A DNA stretch of 48,366 nucleotides from Eubacteriales bacterium (lineage in GTDB: Bacteria; Bacillota; Clostridia; Lachnospirales; Lachnospiraceae). This document shows, piece by piece, positions 44,372 through 48,366 of the stretch (positions are counted from its first letter, which is position 1; each line of letters starts with the position of its first letter). The position numbers and the translations under genes are program-made. The notes beneath the pieces were generated by a model. That model searched no databases and had not been told where the DNA came from. It was given only the letters and a program-made list of their open reading frames with translations. The stretch covers positions 1-48,366 of the forward strand of contig JAUNDE010000013.1 in NCBI GenBank assembly GCA_030526265.1, written 5' to 3'.

Positions 44372-44485
44372 ATGAAAGATGGTAAGCGTAAAGAAAAAAT
44401 ACTTGACTGTAAAGAAAAAACACTTGACACCAGAAGGGGTTTATTATATGATATCACAGGTGAGAAAAATGGATGGAATATTTAA
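44372..44485 (+). CDS. Possible small overlapping ORF upstream of ylxM
   Basis: 37 codons (MKDGKRKEKILDCKEKTLD...), with AGGTG 7 bases before its ATG, overlapping the ylxM start in another frame. It contains the 21-base tandem repeat, giving KEKILDC/KEKTLDT. It could be a leader peptide or simply a chance frame; no homologue known to me. Confidence 0.25.
   Translation: MKDGKRKEKILDCKEKTLDTRRGLLYDITGEKNGWNI
44388..44428 (+). repeat. Two tandem 20-base repeats (21-base period) upstream of ylxM
   Basis: Copies at 44388-44407 and 44409-44428 differ at one base and each ends in ACTTGAC; the second TTGACA is a -35 element. Confidence 0.75.
44424..44452 (+). promoter_or_regulatory. Promoter of the ylxM-ffh block
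   Basis: TTGACA (44424-44429), 17-base spacer, TATGAT (44447-44452). The start would fall near 44459, which favours the ylxM start at 44469 and leaves a very short leader. Confidence 0.55.
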
Positions 44486-44813
44486 ACAGGTAATGCTATA
44501 TGATTTTTATGGTGAACTTCTTACGAGTCATCAGAAAGAAATATACGAACAGGCGATACTTGAAGATTTATCATTAAGTGAGATTGCTGAAGAAGCAGGA
44601 ATCAGCAGACAAGGTGTTCATGACCTTTTGAAACGTTGTGATAAGATTCTTCAAGGATATGAAGACAGATTACATCTTGTAGAGAAATTTCTTACTATTA
44701 AAGAGAAGATACACTGTATGAATGAGATTCTTGACAGGGCTTCTGATTCCGACATAACGAAATTAAAGAGCGAACTTCGGATAATCTCAGATGATATTTT
44801 AAAGGAGTTATAG
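44469..44813 (+). CDS. ylxM: SRP-associated HTH protein YlxM
   Basis: 114 residues from the ATG at 44469 (start uncertain; 44448 has AGAAGGGG 8 bases before it and would add 7 residues, but lies in the -10 element). YlxM is a helix-turn-helix protein found next to ffh that stimulates SRP GTPase in streptococci. 'LYDFYGELLTSHQKEIYEQAILEDLSLSEIAEEAGISRQGVHDLLKRCDKILQGYE' is the sigma-factor-region-4-like HTH that defines the family. It ends 1 base before ffh, so they are coupled. Confidence 0.9.
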   Translation: MDGIFKQVMLYDFYGELLTSHQKEIYEQAILEDLSLSEIAEEAGISRQGVHDLLKRCDKILQGYEDRLHLVEKFLTIKEKIHCMNEILDRASDSDITKLKSELRIISDDILKEL

Positions 44814-44814
44814 A

Positions 44815-46170
44815 ATGGCTTTCGATAGTTTAACTGAAAAACTTCAAAATGTATTTCGTAACCTTAGAAGTAAGGGAAGGTTAACTGAAGCGGATGTAAA
44901 AGAAGCAACGAAAGAAATCAAGCGTGCTCTTTTAGCGGCCGACGTCAATTTCAAGGTTGTGAAGGACTTTATTAAAAATGTTCAGGAAAGAGCAATCGGT
45001 CAGGATGTAATGAACGGATTGAATCCTGGACAGATGGTGATCAAAATTGTTAATGAAGAACTTGTTAAACTGATGGGTTCTGAAACAACAGAGATCAAAC
45101 TTCAGCCGGGACAGGCAATTACAGTTATCCTGATGGCAGGTCTTCAGGGTGCAGGTAAAACAACTACGACTGCAAAGCTTGCAGGAAAGTTTAAATTAAA
45201 AGGTAAAAAGCCGCTCCTTGTTGCGTGTGATGTATATCGTCCGGCTGCGATCAAACAGTTGCAGATCAATGGCGAGAAGCAGGGGGTTGAAGTGTTCTCA
45301 ATGGGAGACAAAAACAAACCTGCAAATATCGCAAAAGCTGCATTGGAGCATGCCAGAAAAAATGGAAATAACATTGTAATCCTTGATACTGCTGGCCGTC
45401 TTCATATTGATGAAGATATGATGAGAGAACTTCAGGAAATCAAAGCCGCAGTTGATGTGCATCAGACAATTCTTGTAATTGATGCGATGACTGGTCAGGA
45501 CGCTGTCAATGCAGCAGCTGAGTTCAATGAGAAAGTTGGAGTCGACGGTGTGATCGTCACAAAGCTTGACGGCGATACAAGAGGTGGTGCAGCGCTTTCA
45601 GTTAAAGCTGTTACAGGCAAACCGATCCTGTATGTTGGCATGGGTGAGAAACTTTCAGATCTTGAACAGTTTTATCCGGATCGAATGGCATCTCGTATTC
45701 TCGGTATGGGCGATGTGCTTACGTTGATTGAGAAAGCAGAAGCTGAGATCGATGAAGAAAAAGCGAAGCAGATGACTCAGAAAATGAAAAAGAATCAGTT
45801 TGATTACAATGATTTTCTAGAGAGTACTCAGCAGATGAAGAAGATGGGCGGTCTTTCCGGAATGATGAGTATGCTTCCTGGAATGGGGGGATTTCCCGGT
45901 ATGTCTGGAAAAAATAAGATTACTGATGAACAGACAGAAGCTGCCGAGAAAAATCTTGCAAGAATGGAAGCAATGATCTATTCTATGACACCGGAAGAAC
46001 GAGCAAATCCTGATATCATGTCGCCACAGAGAAAACACAGAATTGCAAAAGGTGCAGGAGTTGATATCAGTGAAGTAAACCGTATGGTGAAACAGTTCAA
46101 TGAAATGAAAAAAATGATGAAAACATTCACAAAAGGTGGTAGAAAGGGTCGATTCAGATTTCCTTTTTAA
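44815..46170 (+). CDS. ffh: Signal recognition particle protein Ffh
   Basis: 451 residues. The protein part of SRP, it binds signal sequences and 4.5S/6S RNA and delivers ribosomes to FtsY. N-domain helical (1-~90), G domain with 'GLQGAGKTTTTAKL' (109-122), 'DVYRPAAIKQLQ', 'DTAGRLHIDEDMMREL', 'TKLDGDTRGGAALSV', and a C-terminal Met-rich M domain ('MGGLSGMMSMLPGMGGFPGMSG') for signal peptides with the 'RKHRIAKGAG' RNA-binding stretch. Full length. Confidence 0.97.
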   Translation: MAFDSLTEKLQNVFRNLRSKGRLTEADVKEATKEIKRALLAADVNFKVVKDFIKNVQERAIGQDVMNGLNPGQMVIKIVNEELVKLMGSETTEIKLQPGQAITVILMAGLQGAGKTTTTAKLAGKFKLKGKKPLLVACDVYRPAAIKQLQINGEKQGVEVFSMGDKNKPANIAKAALEHARKNGNNIVILDTAGRLHIDEDMMRELQEIKAAVDVHQTILVIDAMTGQDAVNAAAEFNEKVGVDGVIVTKLDGDTRGGAALSVKAVTGKPILYVGMGEKLSDLEQFYPDRMASRILGMGDVLTLIEKAEAEIDEEKAKQMTQKMKKNQFDYNDFLESTQQMKKMGGLSGMMSMLPGMGGFPGMSGKNKITDEQTEAAEKNLARMEAMIYSMTPEERANPDIMSPQRKHRIAKGAGVDISEVNRMVKQFNEMKKMMKTFTKGGRKGRFRFPF

Positions 46171-46211
46171 CATAAATGAAAATTAGAAAAAAATTTTGGA
46201 GGTAAATGAAA

Positions 46212-46457
46212 ATGGCAGTAAAAATCAGATTAAGAAGAATGGGACAGAAGAAAGCTCCTTTTTATAGAATCGTTGTAGCAGATTCTAGATCACCAAGAGA
46301 TGGTAGATTTATCGATGAAATTGGAACATATGATCCGAACCTTGATCCAAGTGGATTCTCAATCGATGAAGAGGCAGCAAAAAAATGGCTTAACAATGGT
46401 GCACAGCCAACAGATGTGGTAGCTAAACTTTTCAAGGTAGCAGGCATCGAAAAATAG
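46212..46457 (+). CDS. rpsP: Ribosomal protein bS16
   Basis: 81 residues beginning '[42 protein letters not shown]', the conserved bS16 opening. GGAGG (46198-46202) is 9 bases before this ATG and only 3 before the ATG at 46206, so the shorter start is right. Small-subunit protein. First of the rpsP-khpA-rimM-trmD-rplS order. Confidence 0.97.
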   Translation: MAVKIRLRRMGQKKAPFYRIVVADSRSPRDGRFIDEIGTYDPNLDPSGFSIDEEAAKKWLNNGAQPTDVVAKLFKVAGIEK

Positions 46458-46478
46458 TTTTTGCGGAGGTGCGCAAGC

Positions 46479-46709
46479 ATGAAAGAATTAGTTGAAGTCA
46501 TTGCGAGAGCATTGGTGGACAACCCTGATGATGTGGTTGTGACTGAAAAGCAGGAAGGTCGTACAACTGTTGTTGAGGTTCGCGTTGCAGAGTCTGACAT
46601 GGGAAAAGTCATCGGGAAACAGGGTAGAATTGCAAAAGCAATTCGTTCTGTAGTAAAAGCTGCTGCTGCAAAAGATGATAAGAAAGTGGTAGTTGATATT
46701 GCCGGTTAG
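46479..46709 (+). CDS. khpA: KH-domain RNA-binding protein KhpA
   Basis: 76 residues from the ATG after GGAGGTG. A single KH domain with GxxG loop 'VIGKQGRIAKAIRSVVKAAA'. KhpA (YlqC) works with KhpB in RNA binding and affects cell length in some Firmicutes. Sits between rpsP and rimM, as usual. Followed by a terminator-like hairpin. Confidence 0.93.
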   Translation: MKELVEVIARALVDNPDDVVVTEKQEGRTTVVEVRVAESDMGKVIGKQGRIAKAIRSVVKAAAAKDDKKVVVDIAG

Positions 46710-46715
46710 GAAATG

Positions 46716-46762
46716 AAGCCCCGATACGTTACGTAGCTGAACGTTATGGGGCTTTCCTTTTC
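46716..46762 (+). terminator. Terminator/attenuator between khpA and rimM
   Basis: Outer stem AAGCCCC (46716-46722) with GGGGCTT (46748-46754), inner pairing of GTT/AAC type, followed by TCCTTTTC. Read-through into rimM may occur since no strong promoter for rimM was found. Confidence 0.65.
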
Positions 46763-46808
46763 ATATGTTTTAAATATAAGAGTGAATGTTTGACAGTAGG
46801 AGAATTAA

Positions 46809-47315
46809 ATGGAAAAACAATTACAGGTTGGTGTTATTAGTTCAACACACGGTATTCGCGGGGAAGTGAAAGTATTTCCGACAACTGATGATCCTGCCAG
46901 ATTTAAACAGCTGAAAAGAGTTTATCTTGAAACTGGAAGAGAACAGATCCCCCTTGAGATACAGGGAGTAAAGTTCTTTAAACAGTTTGTGATCGTCAAA
47001 TTTAAAGGAATTGATAATATAAATGATATTGAAAGATATAAAGGTAAAAGTTTAATGGTCGATCGTGAAGATGCGGTTGATCTTAGTGAAGATGAGTATT
47101 ATATTGCAGATATGATCGGCATGGAAGTGTATCTCGAAGAAGGTTCGTTTTTTGGATCATTAAAAGAAGTTATGGAGACTGGTGCAAACGATGTTTATAT
47201 TGTTGATTCAACAGAACACGGAGAAGTTCTGCTTCCTGCGATAAAGGACTGTATTCTTGAAATTAATATTGAAGAAAATCGTATGATCGTTCATCTAATG
47301 GAGGGACTGATATAA
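46809..47315 (+). CDS. rimM: 16S rRNA processing/ribosome maturation factor RimM
   Basis: 168 residues with the RimM N-terminal domain ('[26 protein letters not shown]') and a C-terminal PRC barrel ('[25 protein letters not shown]...[28 protein letters not shown]'). RimM helps assemble the 30S head with S19. AGTAGGAGA upstream. Its stop codon overlaps the trmD start (TAATG), coupling the two. Confidence 0.95.
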   Translation: MEKQLQVGVISSTHGIRGEVKVFPTTDDPARFKQLKRVYLETGREQIPLEIQGVKFFKQFVIVKFKGIDNINDIERYKGKSLMVDREDAVDLSEDEYYIADMIGMEVYLEEGSFFGSLKEVMETGANDVYIVDSTEHGEVLLPAIKDCILEINIEENRMIVHLMEGLI

Positions 47316-48043
47316 TGAATATTCAGATTATGACATTGTTTCCGGACATGATCATGAATGGTCTTGGTACGAGTATAACAGGAAGAGCAATGGAAAAAGG
47401 GATTTTGTCCGTAAATGCTGTGAATATAAGAGATTATGCATTTAATAAGCATCATAGTGTGGATGACTACCCTTATGGCGGGGGAGCGGGTATGTTGATG
47501 CAGGCGGAGCCGGTTTATCAGTGTTATAAGGCTATCACAGATACTATGGAGAAAAAACCGCGTGTGCTTTATATGTCTCCCCAGGGGAAAACATTTACTC
47601 AGGATATGGCGGAAGAATTTGCGAAAGAAGACGAGCTTATTTTTCTTTGTGGACATTATGAAGGAATTGATGAGCGTGTTCTTGAAGAGATCGTAACAGA
47701 TTATGTCTCTATTGGAGATTATGTGCTTACAGGCGGGGAGTTGCCTGCGATGGTAATGGTTGATGCAATATCCAGACTTGTTCCCGGAGTGCTTCACAAT
47801 AACGTTTCAGCTGAATTTGACAGTTTTCAGGATAATCTCCTGGAGTATCCACAGTATTCCAGACCTGAAATCTGGCATGAAAAGCAGGTTCCCCCTGTTT
47901 TGCTTTCCGGACATCATGTGAATATTGAAAAGTGGAGACGTGAGCAATCAATCATAAGAACAGCAAAAAATCGTCCGGATTTGCTTAAAAAAGCTGAATT
48001 AACAGAAAAAGAAAAAATACTTGCAAAGTCTATTGAATTATGA
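47315..48043 (+). CDS. trmD: tRNA (guanine-37-N1)-methyltransferase
   Basis: 242 residues. TrmD methylates G37 of tRNAs from S-adenosylmethionine, preventing frameshifts. SPOUT trefoil-knot signatures: 'YGGGAGMLMQAEPV', 'LYMSPQGKTFTQ', 'LCGHYEGIDERV', 'IGDYVLTGGELPAMVMVDAISRLVPG'. Full length. Follows rimM by a one-base overlap and precedes rplS. Confidence 0.97.
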   Translation: MNIQIMTLFPDMIMNGLGTSITGRAMEKGILSVNAVNIRDYAFNKHHSVDDYPYGGGAGMLMQAEPVYQCYKAITDTMEKKPRVLYMSPQGKTFTQDMAEEFAKEDELIFLCGHYEGIDERVLEEIVTDYVSIGDYVLTGGELPAMVMVDAISRLVPGVLHNNVSAEFDSFQDNLLEYPQYSRPEIWHEKQVPPVLLSGHHVNIEKWRREQSIIRTAKNRPDLLKKAELTEKEKILAKSIEL

Positions 48044-48049
48044 TAAAAT
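48021..48049 (+). promoter_or_regulatory. Promoter of rplS
   Basis: TTGCAA (48021-48026), 17-base spacer, TAAAAT (48044-48049) with extended TG (48041-48042), overlapping the end of trmD. It gives a leader of ~80 bases to rplS, room for a ribosomal protein leader, though no structure is clear by eye. Confidence 0.55.
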
Positions 48050-48134
48050 GTGATACGTTGTGAGAAGAATAGAGATGGTCCTCTGATATGAATAAGATAT
48101 ATTAAGAACATCCAAATAATAAGGAGGTCGCACA

Positions 48135-48366
48135 ATGAACGAAATTATTAGAAGTATTGAAGCTGCACAGCTCAAAGAAAACGCACCACAGTTCCGTGTG
48201 GGAGACACTGTTAAAGTGTATGGTAAAATTAAGGAAGGTAACCGCGAGAGAATTCAGGTTTTCGAGGGTACAGTACTTAAAAAACAGGGTGGAAGCTCTA
48301 GAGAGACATTTACAGTTAGAAAATTCTCTAACGGTGTAGGTGTTGAAAAAACATGGCCATTGCATT
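48135..48366 (+). CDS. rplS: Ribosomal protein bL19 (partial, runs off the window)
   Basis: The first 77 codons are present, starting '[28 protein letters not shown]' after AAGGAGG, then '[36 protein letters not shown]', a clear bL19 match. The 3' end lies beyond the window. It has its own promoter at the end of trmD. Confidence 0.95.
   Translation, partial: MNEIIRSIEAAQLKENAPQFRVGDTVKVYGKIKEGNRERIQVFEGTVLKKQGGSSRETFTVRKFSNGVGVEKTWPLH

Noticed and set aside
1-48366. CRISPR array, tRNA/rRNA genes, insertion sequence or phage
   Set aside because: No regularly spaced repeats, cloverleaf sequences, transposase or integrase reading frames were seen.

Overview
The window looks like a chromosomal, housekeeping-rich segment from a low-GC anaerobic Firmicute, most likely a Lachnospiraceae (Clostridium cluster XIVa) member. 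This is inferred from the AT-rich coding sequence, strong AGGAGG ribosome binding sites, Firmicute gene orders (plsX-acpP-rnc-smc-ftsY; ylxM-ffh-rpsP-khpA-rimM-trmD-rplS; pta-ackA; yceD-rpmF), and a cysteine-rich protein of a kind I associate with this group and with sporulation. I see no rRNA, tRNA, CRISPR array, insertion sequence, prophage or integrase. No stretch longer than about 300 bases lacks a gene.

Layout. 1-2.4 kb: divergent pair, a SpoIID/LytB-like protein (-) and a membrane-anchored transglutaminase-like protein (+). 2.4-7.2 kb: carA-carB (carbamoyl phosphate synthesis) and a small cupin. 7.2-8.4 kb: a PLP aminotransferase (-). 8.4-15.3 kb: three poorly described genes transcribed together and leading into purB: a 1098-residue beta/helical-repeat protein, a degenerate Hsp70/actin-fold protein, and a TPR-like protein. 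This trio is the best candidate for an undescribed system. 15.3-25.3 kb: thioredoxin reductase-like flavoprotein, BspA-type surface protein, gltX, a UvrD-like helicase, an orphan sugar-binding lipoprotein, TraX-like and HD-like proteins, luxS (-), a histidine phosphatase and trpS. 25.3-27.7 kb: DAHP synthase and tmcAL (-). 27.8-30.9 kb: pta-ackA (acetate/ATP fermentation) and yceD-rpmF. 30.9-33.2 kb: murT without a neighbouring gatD (-), then an AIM24-family protein (+). 33.3-42.4 kb: plsX-acpP-rnc-smc-ftsY followed by ilvA-icd. 42.4-44.3 kb: a minus-strand block with a TruA-like protein whose catalytic Asp is Glu, two overlapping small unknown genes, and a Cys/Gly-rich protein with an internal duplication. 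44.4 kb to the end: ylxM-ffh (SRP), rpsP, khpA, rimM, trmD and the 5' part of rplS.

How the genes work together. The plus-strand blocks build pyrimidines/arginine precursors (carAB), purines (purB), phospholipid and fatty acid precursors (plsX, acpP), chromosome structure (smc), membrane targeting (ftsY, ffh) and ribosomes (rpmF, rpsP, rimM, trmD, rplS). pta-ackA supplies ATP by acetate formation. Most genes have clear sigma-A promoters and/or intrinsic terminators at block boundaries, several of them bidirectional between convergent genes. Many start codons were moved downstream of the longest reading frame because a good Shine-Dalgarno lies inside it.
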